From the NCBI GenBank assembly GCA_009746045.1, contig RPFO01000127.1:184001-248000 (forward strand): DNA of 64,000 bases. The letters are read 5' to 3'. This DNA is from Mesostigma viride (Eukaryota; Streptophyta; Mesostigmatophyceae; Mesostigmatales; Mesostigmataceae). Below are positions 51,730-62,600 of this stretch, in pieces (within the stretch, counting starts at the first letter, position 1; the number at the start of each line of letters is the position of its first letter). The position numbers and the translations under genes were made by a program. Under the pieces are notes generated by a model. That model was not told where the DNA came from and searched no databases. It saw nothing but the letters and a program-made list of their open reading frames with translations.

Positions 51730-52904
51730 CGCCCAAGGTCTGGCATCATCACAAAAAAGGAAAACAAGAAAGAAAACGTCCCGTGAATTACACGCATTGA
51801 AAGCATGTTGCCAGCTGTCCCCATTTATGAACAAAGAGCCTAACCAAATGCGAGAGCAAGGGAAAGGACGACCAGTGTCAACAAAACTCGTGTGGCATGA
51901 GAAATGCAACGTACCCTAGGCAAACAAGGCTGCCGAAACCGCGGGACATACAACCGGGACGACGGCGTGCAGCTAGCCGTGCTGCATACCGCTAATATTC
52001 GGTGCGCGGCGTCCCTGTCTTGTGAGAAACTGTATCACCGATGGGCTAGAGGAAGATGGCACTTGACCAGTGCACCAGCTATTTACCTTAGCGTAATTAC
52101 CGCCATATATCCATTTCGCGTCTCGCGGGAGCACTGAGCCTCAACGCTGATCGCCAGGCGGAAGTTGCGCGCCCGTGCCATGGCAGTGGTTGCGTACTAA
52201 GTAGCAGTAGTTCAGGTACAAAGGCATATTTATACTGAATTTTTTGTGTACTTGGACGCATCGTGGTGGCAAGGACCGTGCCATTGACTGCGCTGCCAGC
52301 GCTGAAAAGTGGCAACGTGAGCAAGTTCACGGCCAGCGATGATCGAGACCTTCCGGGCAGCCGCGGCCGGGCCCGGAATGGGGCAGCCCGGTCGTGCCAC
52401 GTGCAGACACTTCTGACAACCCAGGCGCGGGAAAACCATCAACAATGCCCCAAAGCCCCCAAATTCGTCGTTCATACTGACGAAATCGCTGTTTTAATCA
52501 AGTGGAATTACCTGTATATCCCCGTACATTTAGGGTATTGCTTTTCATTTGCAGGCCGTTGAGGGCAGAACATTAGACCTGCAGTGCATAAGCAGAACTC
52601 TGTTACAATAGCAAAGGCTCACACGTCACGCCTCACACTCTTGTTTGTTCGTGAGAATGAACATCTTGTTATTAAAATAGAAACGTATTTTGAGCAGCGT
52701 AGCTGTCAGCTAAATGCTCGGCCAGCTGGCACCCAGGCTAACGGCTGGAAGTTAAGCGTGTGTGCGATGTCGAGCGCGCACAAGTGCGTCCTGGCTTGCC
52801 ACTGACCCATCCAAGAACTGTAGTCTTTTCTTGTTGACCTTGGCAACCAGGATCGTTGCCTGCCATGGGTGGCATGAGCATTCAATAGAAAACCAGTTAC
52901 GGGC
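51730..52904. other. Intergenic, between divergent genes
   Basis: No gene is recognised in this 1.2 kb. It contains the presumptive promoters of the minus-strand 50368-51729 ORF and the plus-strand LisH gene. Confidence 0.45.
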
Positions 52905-53462
52905 ATGGCAGACAAGCCGAAGGAGCCTCCGGCCACGCATACCGGTTGGGAGTCGAAGGGTGCGGGCTATGCCCAAAGCGGAAATCCTGGCGCTGTCGTT
53001 TCGAGGCAGGGGGGTGACCGGGATGACGGACAGGGTGCCGAGCACGGCGCACTTCACACCCGCATCAACGTGGTCGCATGCAGGGATTCCGAGGCCGACG
53101 CCAGCACACCCGATACTTCCCGTGTGCACCCCGGCACTCTCCTCATGCCGAGCGTTTGCAGGGATGCGGCGCTATCGCTCATCCTGGACTATCTTGAGTC
53201 GCTAGGATTAACCAAGACCAGCCAGGCCATGGCCATGGAGCTGGGCCTGCGACAGGTGGTGCCGGGCGTGCCCGCGGTGACGGATGCGCAGCTGCACGCG
53301 TTTGTGGAGGAATACCGGGCAAGTGTGTCGGCACCCCCACCTGATAGGGACCCGGGGAATGTGGGGGGCAAGGGCATCCTGCATCCGCCACATGAACCCG
53401 TCCTCTGCGTACGCATGCCGCGACCTCCTACCGGTCAGCCGCACAGCGTTTCGCCATCATGA
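52905..53462 (+). CDS. LisH-motif protein (probably the first exon or exons)
   Basis: 185 codons from ATG 52905. Residues 86-115 (AALSLILDYLESLGLTKTSQ, then AMAMELGL) fit the LisH dimerisation motif: the Leu-x2-Leu...Tyr-Leu helix, G-x-x-x-T turn, and second helix ending ELG. LisH proteins are commonly adaptor, centrosomal or WD40 proteins. The first 80 residues are polar and disordered. After about residue 150 the frame becomes Pro/His-rich and less convincing, so a splice donor may lie near 53320 and further exons may follow; none was identified. A minisatellite begins about 160 bp downstream. Confidence 0.6.
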   Translation: MADKPKEPPATHTGWESKGAGYAQSGNPGAVVSRQGGDRDDGQGAEHGALHTRINVVACRDSEADASTPDTSRVHPGTLLMPSVCRDAALSLILDYLESLGLTKTSQAMAMELGLRQVVPGVPAVTDAQLHAFVEEYRASVSAPPPDRDPGNVGGKGILHPPHEPVLCVRMPRPPTGQPHSVSPS

Positions 53463-53622
53463 TGGCAGTGACGTCAACGGTACAACCCACACGCTTCCTC
53501 CCCGAGACGGTTCCATCCTTGATGGCATAAATGTCCCGCTGCGCGATCTCCTTGCATAAGATGGTGTCGTACAGGACCAGGTGGCGCAGCACTGCTCCAC
53601 CTGCGCATGCCTCCTCCGTCAC
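53428..53622 (-). other. Possible minus-strand exon, unassigned
   Basis: The minus frame reads HLVLYDTILCKEIAQRDIY, then a DGTVSGRKRVGCTVDVTAIM segment. It looks more protein-like than the overlapping plus frame but has no recognised family, neighbours or clear splice sites. It overlaps the end of the LisH ORF, so at most one of the two is coding here. Confidence 0.25.
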
Positions 53623-53624
53623 GG

Positions 53625-53812
53625 CCTAGGCCGCAACCCAAGGCAAGTGAGGGATGGGCCACAACCCAAGGCAAGGCATGCATCTGCCGCAACCCAAGGC
53701 AAGGGAGTGACGGGCCGAACCCAGGGCAAGGGATCCATGGGCCGCAATTCAAGGCAAGGGATGCATGGGCGGCAACCCAAGGCAAGGGATGGGCCGCAAC
53801 CCAAGTGTAAAG
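53625..53812. repeat. Minisatellite of GGGCCGCAACCCAAGGCAAG units
   Basis: About eight degenerate copies of a 22-26-bp unit. All frames are open through it. Confidence 0.85.
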
Positions 53813-54829
53813 AATTGGCGGCCGTGGCACCTCCATCGAATGTGCCTAGGAGCACACGTTGGTTGGCTGTAAACTTTCCTAGAACTGGTGGGCAAGTTTC
53901 ATACTGTACCCGTGCGTGCGTGTTGCCAACGCCTGCGACATCTATCGGCCACATGCGCGACGTGTGCGTTTCCGGCAACTCTCCCTTTTTCACACTCTAG
54001 CTCACGACCTGCGATTGTTCGTCAGTGGCCATGCACACTGCCCGGGAGCAGTAGTAGATGACCCGACACCTGGCGCATACGTTCTTCGCCCGTTCATTGC
54101 AGGTAGCGCTGTGGCAAAAACGGTACCCTTTGCTCATGGCGGAGACGTCAATCAACGCCTAGTTACCCACGCTCCTCGTCAACTTGCGCATTATGTTTGG
54201 AACCACGGGATTCAGTTGTTAGCACTCGTAAACTGCCCACCACCATATTGCGCACGTTACAATTAAGTGGCTTTGAAGCACCTAACTGCTGTGATCATGT
54301 ACTCTCTATGACCTCGAGATAGGGCTGCTAACACAGGGTGCTAGCTGCTGTAGTAAAAAATCATTCGCGCCTCTGAAACCTGTGACCATGAGCGTAGAAG
54401 CCAAGCATTTGTTAGCTAAGTAGGCAGTTGGTGGCAGCGCAATGCACAAATTGGGTGCATGCTGGACTGCATCCATGAACTCAAGCTCGTCATGCAGGTT
54501 CCAATATTTCGGAAAATTTGTTTGGCGAAGCTAACGTTTGGCTAAGAGGTAAGCAAACAGACAAAATCCATGTTTGTTTTGGACTGTGTTTCTACTTGGG
54601 AGAATGGGATTGCAGCCCATGGAGCTCCATTTACCGTAAGCTTAGGGCTGCGTTGATTTGTCTGAGTGAATGGACCCTGTGTTTGGTGTGTGCAGTGTGG
54701 CCTGCCATCTGGCACGGGTACGTCGTTCCTTTGGCCCGTTGCACGTGGCAGCACTGACAGCGCAAGCACTAAGAAAATAGTTGATGCTAGCGGAAGTAAG
54801 GCCGCACGCGCAGTGAAATAGCTTTTGGT
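53813..54829. other. Spacer, nothing recognised
   Basis: Short ORFs only; no repeat or motif stood out. Confidence 0.4.
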
Positions 54830-54950
54830 ACCATACCAGATTCGAACACAGGACCTCTTGCATGATTTCGCGGCTATAGGGGTCTCCTGATCCGAAGGCA
54901 TCCCAAGCGATAGCCTAACTGCGAAAAAGCTCTTTACCGGAGAGCGGCAC
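54830..54950 (-). repeat. tRNA-like dispersed repeat (SINE-like)
   Basis: The minus strand has a B-box-like GTGTTCGAATC and an upstream A-box-like TTAGGCTATCG. An arm between them has loop TCGGATC, as an anticodon arm would. A related copy lies at about 45820-45950 (minus), sharing CGCGGCT, TGATCC, AAAGGCAT/GAAGGCAT and CTCTTTACCGGAGAG on the plus strand. The acceptor stem does not pair well, so these are tRNA-derived repeats or pseudogenes, not functional tRNAs. Confidence 0.4.
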
Positions 54951-55254
54951 CTGCAAACTTGTGCGTTCAAAATTCTCCAATATGAATCAGGTGATCGAAT
55001 TGAATGTGTACACTGTAGTGTACACTGTACAGTGTGTCTCATGTCTGATCGAAGCCGCATGCACGTGATCGATGCCCACGGCGCCCAGCCAGACGGCCAA
55101 AGCTATTGAACCCTGCACTACATCTTACCGGCGTGGGATTTCACTGACTGACTGACGTCTTACACAAGCTAGGTAATTGCTTACTTTAGCGGCTACGTTT
55201 CACGAGGGTGACCCCATTCCCCTCCCGCTTGGCGCGTGTGCTGTCGGCCCTCTC

Positions 55255-55365
55255 TCGGCCCGCGTGTGGGCCGTGGGGGGTCGTGGGGGTCGTGGGCGGG
55301 CCGTGGGGTTCGTGGGGGTCGTGGAGGGCCGTGGGGGCCGTGGGGGTCGTGGGGGGCTGTGTGTG
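55255..55365. repeat. G-rich 9-bp repeat (CGTGGGGGT)
   Basis: Degenerate CGTGGGGGT/CCGTGGGGG units on the plus strand. The dense G runs could form quadruplexes. Confidence 0.8.
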
Positions 55366-55429
55366 GCAAAAGAGTCCTTTCACTTAGGGAAAAAAAGAAA
55401 CAAAAAAGCAAAAGGTGTTGGGGTTCGAA

Positions 55430-55555
55430 CCCGCGTTTCTGTCATCTTCCCAGCTAAGGGTAGCGACTCCGCGCCGGTCCGTTCCCGTTAGCTGCTTGCC
55501 TCGAGTCCGCGTTTCTGTCATCTTCCCAGTCAAGGGTAGCGACTCCGCGCGATCC
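55430..55555. repeat. Tandem 45-bp duplication with B-box-like edge
   Basis: CGCGTTTCTGTCATCTTCCC, then AG(CT/TC)AAGGGTAGCGACTCCG, occurs at about 55432 and 55508. GGTTCGAACCC adjoins the first copy, but spacing excludes a tRNA. Confidence 0.6.
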
Positions 55556-55624
55556 CTCCGCCCGCAGGCGATGGTAATCTTTCGCGTTTTGTTCCTTATA
55601 AGCGTGTTTTTTCTGGGCGCGGGT

Positions 55625-55890
55625 CGCGTCAGTGGGTCAGTGGGTCAGTGGGTCAGTGGGTCAGTGGGGCTATTGGGGCTATTGGGGCTATTGGGGCTAT
55701 TGGGGCTATTGGGGCTATTGGGGCTATTGGGGCTATTGGGGCTATTGGGGTTATTGGGGTGATTGGGGTGGGTTTATTGGGGTGATTGGGGCTATTGGGG
55801 TTATTGGGGTGATTGGGGTGATCGGGGTTATTGGGGCTATTGGGACTATTGGGGCTATTGGGGCTATTGGGGCTATATTGGGGCTATTGG
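55625..55890. repeat. (TATTGGGGC)n nonanucleotide array
   Basis: About 27 units of TATTGGGGC with variants GATTGGGGT and TATTGGGGT, preceded by four GTGGGTCA units. The G runs are regularly spaced. Confidence 0.92.
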
Positions 55891-55984
55891 GTTGGCGGTG
55901 GCGAGTGAGAGATTACTTACAGTACCGGTACGTACCGTAGCTGCTCCGCGCTCAGTTTAGGTTAGCAGCGTGATATTGTTGTGT

Positions 55985-56300
55985 GAATTAATTAATTAAT
56001 TAATTAGGAACATAACTCCGTTGGGAGTATATGTAGCACATAGCCCAGAGAAGGGGCATATGGCCTATCATACATTCTAAGCTACTTCCTGCAAGGGTGG
56101 GAATGTAAACGACCCTTGCTCTAGGTGCACCAGGGCACTTGCAGCCCCATGATCTTCAAGCTATGCCCAGCTAAGGGGGAGCCTGTCATGGGGGGGAAGA
56201 TCAGCATAGCTATACAAGAGCTAGGGCATGGCGTCTCAGCAGAAAGTTACTAGTCCCTGCAGGGGCACGGCATAATTAAATAAAGCTAGGCATCGTCTGG
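55985..56300 (-). mobile_element. 3' UTR of an ORF1-type retroelement
   Basis: Minus-oriented: an AATT tail (55987-56006), the hairpin ACTCC-CAAC-GGAGT (56015-56028), then about 270 bp of 3' UTR closely matching 18550-18830. No coding part is retained. Confidence 0.75.
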
Positions 56301-56817
56301 CAGTTGTGTGAACTTGCCCACACGATTGCAGTTTCTGGCTTGGCACCTTGCACGCCGCGCCTGTACCGTAATTATGGTTGTCCTGGGCACCTTCTACCCG
56401 CTGGTTGCGCCGTGGTCTTGCAGCCAAATTTGTACGTTTCACAATAGGATGGGCACCACCACGCACGATTAAGGAGTCAAGACCCTTGCAGAGTGGTTGT
56501 TTATGTCGAACTCCTTGCCGTGCCCTTTATTCCGCCGTTGATAACACCCTGGAAGTTTTTTGCGAGCACTGTTCGGAAAATTAAAGACCTTGCCGATGTG
56601 GCGCCAGCAATTGATCCCGCCGATCTTGATCGGCTGCTCCCGCAATGCCCAAGACCGCCACAACGCTGCCTCTATGGATGCGCACGGTGCAAGCTAGATC
56701 CTTTCGAAAGACCCCTGAACTCTCCTTTGATGGTGGGGGCAACACAAAAGCGCACACGGTGGGCTCAGCAGGCTGCAGCCCAGCTAAGGTCAGTTTTGCT
56801 GTCGATCGCTGTGCACA

Positions 56818-57065
56818 TTAATTAGTTAATTAAAATCATAGCTCCGTGGGGAGCATATGTAACACATAGCCCTGAGAAAGGGGCATCTATGGGTTTGTAA
56901 TACAATCAGGGCGACAACCTGCAGGTGTAGGATGTACAACTATCACCTGCTCTGGGTGCACTAGGTGCACCTGCACCGCCATGATGGTTCATGCCTCCTA
57001 AACAAGCACAGGCACCCGGGGGGGGCTTGAGGAGAGGGCCTAGAAGGCCTGCATGACATATGTTG
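56818..57065 (-). mobile_element. 3' UTR of an ORF1-type retroelement
   Basis: Minus-oriented: a short tail (AATTAGTTAATTAAAAT), the hairpin GCTCC-CCAC-GGAGC (56841-56854), then sequence matching 42601-42830. No coding part. Confidence 0.75.
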
Positions 57066-58419
57066 TGCACATGGACTAGGCCACTGTATGCAGGCAGCTA
57101 TAGCTGTGTGTGTTGAACGTGGCTGGCTATGTTGAGTGCTGACATGGACGATCCGGTTGTGCATTGCGCGGGAGCGGTGCCCAGCCGTGTCTACATTGAC
57201 CTGCTAATTGCTATAGACCCGTGTCAACTGACCCCCATGCATGTAAAGCCTGGCATGTTATTCTTAGACTTAAATCTCAAATTAAGAAGAATACCAAAAG
57301 AAGCCCATGTCCAATAAGACACCTTAAAAATATCGTATACACCCCTCGCCGTTTTTAAGGCGCCTTCTCTAGCCATTAGTACAGGGTCTCCTTGCCGCCA
57401 TAGGCTCATATCCCAGATCAAACAGAACTGAATTGGTGAATTCTGTGCTCCGTGGTCCCCCAACGGGGACACGAGACCATTCAAACAGAAGCCTAGATCC
57501 AACCTCCCAGCGCCTTCTACCCACACCTGACCCCACTGGCCCGTCCCACCGTCACAACCATACGAAGCTCACGTACTTCCCTCCACTGACCGCTGGCCAC
57601 TGTCTGCCACTGTCCATCTGCCAAGCTTCCTCCCCATTTGCTCCCCGCCTAGTGTCCCGCTTCATGTCTGCGCGACTACCACCACTAGACCCCCATCACG
57701 CACGTACGTACTACCTCTCACAAACGAGGGGCGGCACTCGCGAAGTCTTGTGAGAAATGCGAACCCATGATGTGTCATGCTTGGAGCTGGAAACGTTGGT
57801 CGATAGCTTCTGCAAGGTTACAGACGCAGGCATCAACTTTGATCCTGGGCTTTATTTCGCTGCCAGGGCTGGCCTCAGACAGCGCAGTGTCAGCTGGATC
57901 GAGGTTCGCAAGAGCCTAGATACAGGGAGTTGCGGGTGGACATCTGTTTGAACCAACATGCATCTCATGGCCCGGCCGCTGCGGTGCCTGCTGAAGATAT
58001 ACTGCATGTATGGTGGTCCGTGGTACCAATGTACCTTGAACGTGAGCATGCAAGAGCTAATGATAATGCATTCATGGGAAAGTGGTGCGCGTACAGCATG
58101 TTTTAATGAATCCTACTTTCCTGGGTCCATGCAAGTGTTTGATTGACAAAGAAATCGTGTTAAAGGTAAAAGCTTGGTTTTCCCATCGTAATCGGCCCCA
58201 TGCAATCAAACACAATGACAAAAGATTATGGCAGTAGTTAGCTATAGGTACGTCTGCAAGTAAACGGGCGGACATCGCGGGCTGGTAGCGAGATCATGCA
58301 AATGGCGGACCCCCTGGCCCGGCACAGACGTGCGTGCATGATGCCCAGGCATGTGCTATGTGCCTAGCCGGGCCGGCTAGCTAGAAGACTGGGAAAATCT
58401 GAGTGCTCAGCTGACCATC
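57066..58419. other. Spacer, nothing recognised
   Basis: Several short ORFs without recognisable motifs. No repeat stood out. Confidence 0.4.
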
Positions 58420-59110
58420 AATTGCAATGTCACCCACATCTGTTCGGTGCTGCCCCTTGGCACAAGCTCTACAAACAGGTCGTGGACCGGCTGGATCGCG
58501 TAGTATCTCCGCACATCTGAACCCTGTGATATGCCAGATCTCCTTTGCGGCCGTTCCGAGCTTGGCACTGGATTCGTTGTCAACACCGTCGCGTCGCGTG
58601 GCTGCAGCAACACGATGTTTTCTGGCATACGCGGGCTTTTGGTTCCCGACGCACGTTTGATACTGCTGTCATCCGGATTTTTGCCTTTGCACCGTGTGCA
58701 GTTCTTGGACGATTGGAAACATGGCATGGCTAACGTAATGACTGACTCAGCTAGACCTTTTCAGTGGTTTGTGGGTATTTCCTCGTAAATGGTGGGAGAG
58801 CCATCGCAATGGTGCTCACCACTAGACACTCCCGACCAGTTAGGCTCGAAACACACGCCCTGATCAAGCAAGCTGTTTTCGGCCCCACCGTCTAGGTCAT
58901 CTAGTCGCTCTACATGTAAGCCAGCCATAATTTCAATGCACAAGGCTACACATTTCCATCTCCATTCATATGCAATTTCCATATCCATTCATCTTCAATT
59001 CATTATCCTGAACGACTCGAACACACGGACATGAGATAATGGCAGGCTCGAGCTACCATGGTCCGGATTCTCCCGATTTCTGGCCTGCGCTGGTTGTCTC
59101 CTTGATAAAT
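58420..59110 (-). mobile_element. Family-D repeat, second copy
   Basis: The inverse complement of 32241-32787 over about 58530-59105, with extra sequence at 58420-58530. The minus strand keeps a frame (58727-58407) with CTRCKGKNPDDSSIKRA, NIVLLQPRDATVLTT and RRYYAIQPVHDLFVELVPRG. It may therefore be a captured gene fragment or a decayed element ORF. It begins, as the other copies do, with ATCAAGGAGACAACC at its right end. Confidence 0.55.
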
Positions 59111-59136
59111 TGCCTCCCAATTTCTCCCTGGCCATT

Positions 59137-59280
59137 ATCACGTAGACTGCGTCACGTGGGTACCAATAAAGGAACCTTTAATCCCTATGCAGTATGCACA
59201 ATGATGAGGGGGGGCGCCCTAGCTTCCCTCACTGCCCTAGCTAAATGGGAAGGCCACAGCCTCCCTGGCCATACCGTAAA
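59137..59280 (-). mobile_element. Family-E retroelement relic
   Basis: Matches 11408-11530: ACTGCGTCACGTGGGTACCA, AGGAACCTTTAATCCC and GGGCGCCCTAGCTTC. One hairpin arm is altered (CACGTAGAC) and there is no AATT tail. Confidence 0.55.
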
Positions 59281-59640
59281 GTAAATAAGTACTTGCGTGT
59301 CGTGCGTACAGGCATACCACGGAGTATACTATGGTAATCTCAGTAGGACATAATTTCTGGCCTGCGCTGGTTGTCTCCTCAAGTGATAATAACTCAAAAG
59401 TTAAACAAACAGACAAAGATCGTCTGCATCATGCCCCAACTCTATCGTACTATATGGGGATATCATCATCCCTGGCCATGAGCAGTAACTTTGTATGCGT
59501 GAGTTCTGCATGCATGGATTTCGTGCTCGCTGGGCACCCTAGCTGCATTGCGACTTGCGCAACATGCACCGTGCACGTGGCCATGCACTCACTGTAATTG
59601 CCATATGGATATGGGCCGACGCCCATACCAAGTTGATCAA

Positions 59641-62600
59641 TTACTTATCTACCATGGGTGCCAACAGCTTTACAACGTCCTCCACCGAGGCATCTTGCCC
59701 AGCCACCGTCGCATTTGTCCAGTGCGCCAATATCGCTGAGACCTGCGGCAGGCAGAAGCAATGAGCAAAGTTGGGAGCAATCACAAACCATGACAACCGC
59801 ATGACAGAGCGCATATCAGAGAGGTTGACTCCTGAGAATGCACATTCAAGGAGTATTGAAATTTTGGGCCTAATGGAACATAGCAATATGGCTGTTCTCC
59901 ATAACAGTAGTTTGCACAAATGCAAATTCACTCCCGGCTATGATGCAAATGAGGACGCAAGGCCACAATCTCAACGAGAAAACACGCCTCTCACCACTAG
60001 CAATGAGACACATCTAATTGCTCTCGCCTCACCCCTGGGCACTCCCCCCATAATAACCCACCAACCCACCTCATTTGATAGCCCTAAACAGGGCATAGTA
60101 ACCCACCAACCCACCTTATTTGATGGCCCTAAACAGGGCAGTCTTCAGAAGGTACTAACTACAAATCGCCAAATAACGCCAGCAATTTCTAGCCCCTAGG
60201 GTTCACACATCTGTTGATCTGCAGGGTTGGCTCTCCCGGGACCAGAACCAGCGGCATTCTACTGCACTGATAAGGGTCACGCGCTACCTGCACCGGTACC
60301 GAAGGGGCACAAATGGGAACCTAACCGACCTTACCCGTTTAGCTTTACTAGTCACGCTACGCGGCACAGCCTCCTTGATCAGAACACAAAAAGGTTGTGC
60401 TGGCTGCCTTGCGGAGTTCATGTCTACAACGTCACACCTTGCCCTCACGCCCCATCTCATACACCGTGTCTCCCGTAAAAGTGAGCTCGGGCGCCAGAGG
60501 TGGGGCCCCACCCCCCGCCTTCTTCGCTGCTCTCGAACCAGCCTCCGTCCTGAAGCCTGCGCCCTTCCCTTTGGCCGCCTTCCGGGTCGAAGGTCGGTCC
60601 CCTTGGCCCGCTTGCTCTTGCGGCAGCGGGGGGGGTAGTGCCGCATCGGCAGAGGCCGATGGCGTAGCTGGGGGGGAAATGGCCGGCAACGAGACAGTCA
60701 CCGTCCAGCTGGTATGCACCCAGCGGGTATCTGGGAGCGGCCAGGGACGGTAACAGTTGAGACATCATGAACATGCCAGGAGGAGAGGGAGAGGGAGAGG
60801 CATATATCTAGCCAGTCAGTAACGCGGCGTGGTGCTATAGAGAGGCGGGGGGTACGAGACGATGGTGACATGGATCCTAACGCGGCGTGGTGCTATAGAG
60901 AGGCTTTACGACTATACAGGCGTGGGGTACGAGATGATGGTGACATGGATCCGCGCGACGTCAAGCCTGTGCTGATCGCCACTTTATAGCAGCTGATATC
61001 AAGAAGGGGCTCATGGAATAAGGGGAGGAGAGTGGAGCAGATGCCCATGAACATGTGGAACCATGCAACATTTTCGTAATCCAACCCCCCTTTGTACAAA
61101 CGGGGTTGCCTCGCGAAGCCGTAGTGCTTCCAGTGTCTAAGGGGGAAACCATGCACCTAGAGGGATGCTTGTGAGAGACAGCATCCCGCTCTAGCCAGGC
61201 CTTGCACGGGCTACCCCCCACATTTTCAAGAAATTATAGCACTAAATTTTTTATGGTCCAGTGTGCCTGGCAGTTGCCCATTGGTAGCTTCACACGGCTC
61301 ACTTGACACGGCTCACGTCACACAGCTCACTTGACAGGGCTCACTTGACACGGCTCACCTCACACAGCAAACTCAACGTGATGGATGACACGATGGTTGC
61401 ATCCACAGGGATGGGCAGCACGCCAGCACGTCCAACATTCTCACCATGCCACCCCATGAGATGGACATGGAACGCCCATGTATCCGGCTGTAGCTAGTAC
61501 TCGTGGAGCATCATGACTGCCACGGAGCTGTAAGACCGGCTCAAATAGCCAGACTGCACACGTGCTCATGAAGAGGCCAGTGAATGCTATGGTGGGTGAA
61601 TGCTATGGTTGCCCTGCATTCACCCTGCTGGTAAGCAAGGTTGCCAGCTCATCGCGCGCTCAAGGTTAGACAAGCCGACTGCGTGGCAGCAAGCATCAGC
61701 CGGGATGCTGAGACATGGCGGACTCCCAGTACGTGGGTGCTTCGTGGCATCAGCCCCCTCCCAGTTATACATCAACAAGTCCAGGCCTTATGTCTTTTGA
61801 GCAATATCAACATCAACGCCAGGCTATTTCTATCGAGCTCTAAATCAAGTTCAGTGGGTAATCTCGCTACGAACACCAAGGAGACACCTGATGTGACGTT
61901 GGCAGCACGCAGCGGTGTTGAGAGACAAAACAATGATCAATTACTGAGTCATGGTAATGGTATACTCATGACCACAACTGCCACCTATGCCCCCATACGG
62001 ACACACCTGGGAATGCCACCTGGCGGGTGTAGTAAATGGTGTCCAGGTCCATGCGTGCGCCAGCAGCGCCCAGCGCCGCGAGATATTGCTGGTAGCTGCC
62101 ACGCCGCACAGGGAGCCGCCGAGCGATGGGTGCCGAGACAAGGTGGGAACCACAGGCGGAGCGGGGAATGGTTGCCACCACAGAGAGGGAAAGGGGCGTA
62201 GCGGATCTCATGAGGAGAACAGGTATCCTCTAGAATACATCACTCTGTCAATCCGGACAAGCTACCGCTAAGCAGCAGCCGGTGGCCATCTAAGCAAAAC
62301 TCCCCAAACTAGCTAGCTAGTACCCGGAATCTGGTGTTTGGTGTTGCATCCCCTACACCATACACGGCCATAAGCACATAACAGAAGCCGCCAGATGCAT
62401 GCCACATTGTGTGGGCTGCACGTTGCATGCTATCTTTCACCATGCTGTTTATCAAGGTAAAGGAATACAACGCTTGCCACCCAGAAATCTGCCTTGAAAA
62501 CGGATTTTGTGCGTCTGATAACGAATGGCTAGACCATCGTCCCCATCATCCCTTCAAAATTGTTTGTTTGTGAGCGATTGATCAGCGATCTGGCGGGCAT

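Noticed and set aside
55425-55490. Possible tRNA with GGTTCGAACCC
   Set aside because: The A-box-like segment is only about 15 nt from the B box and no cloverleaf can be drawn.
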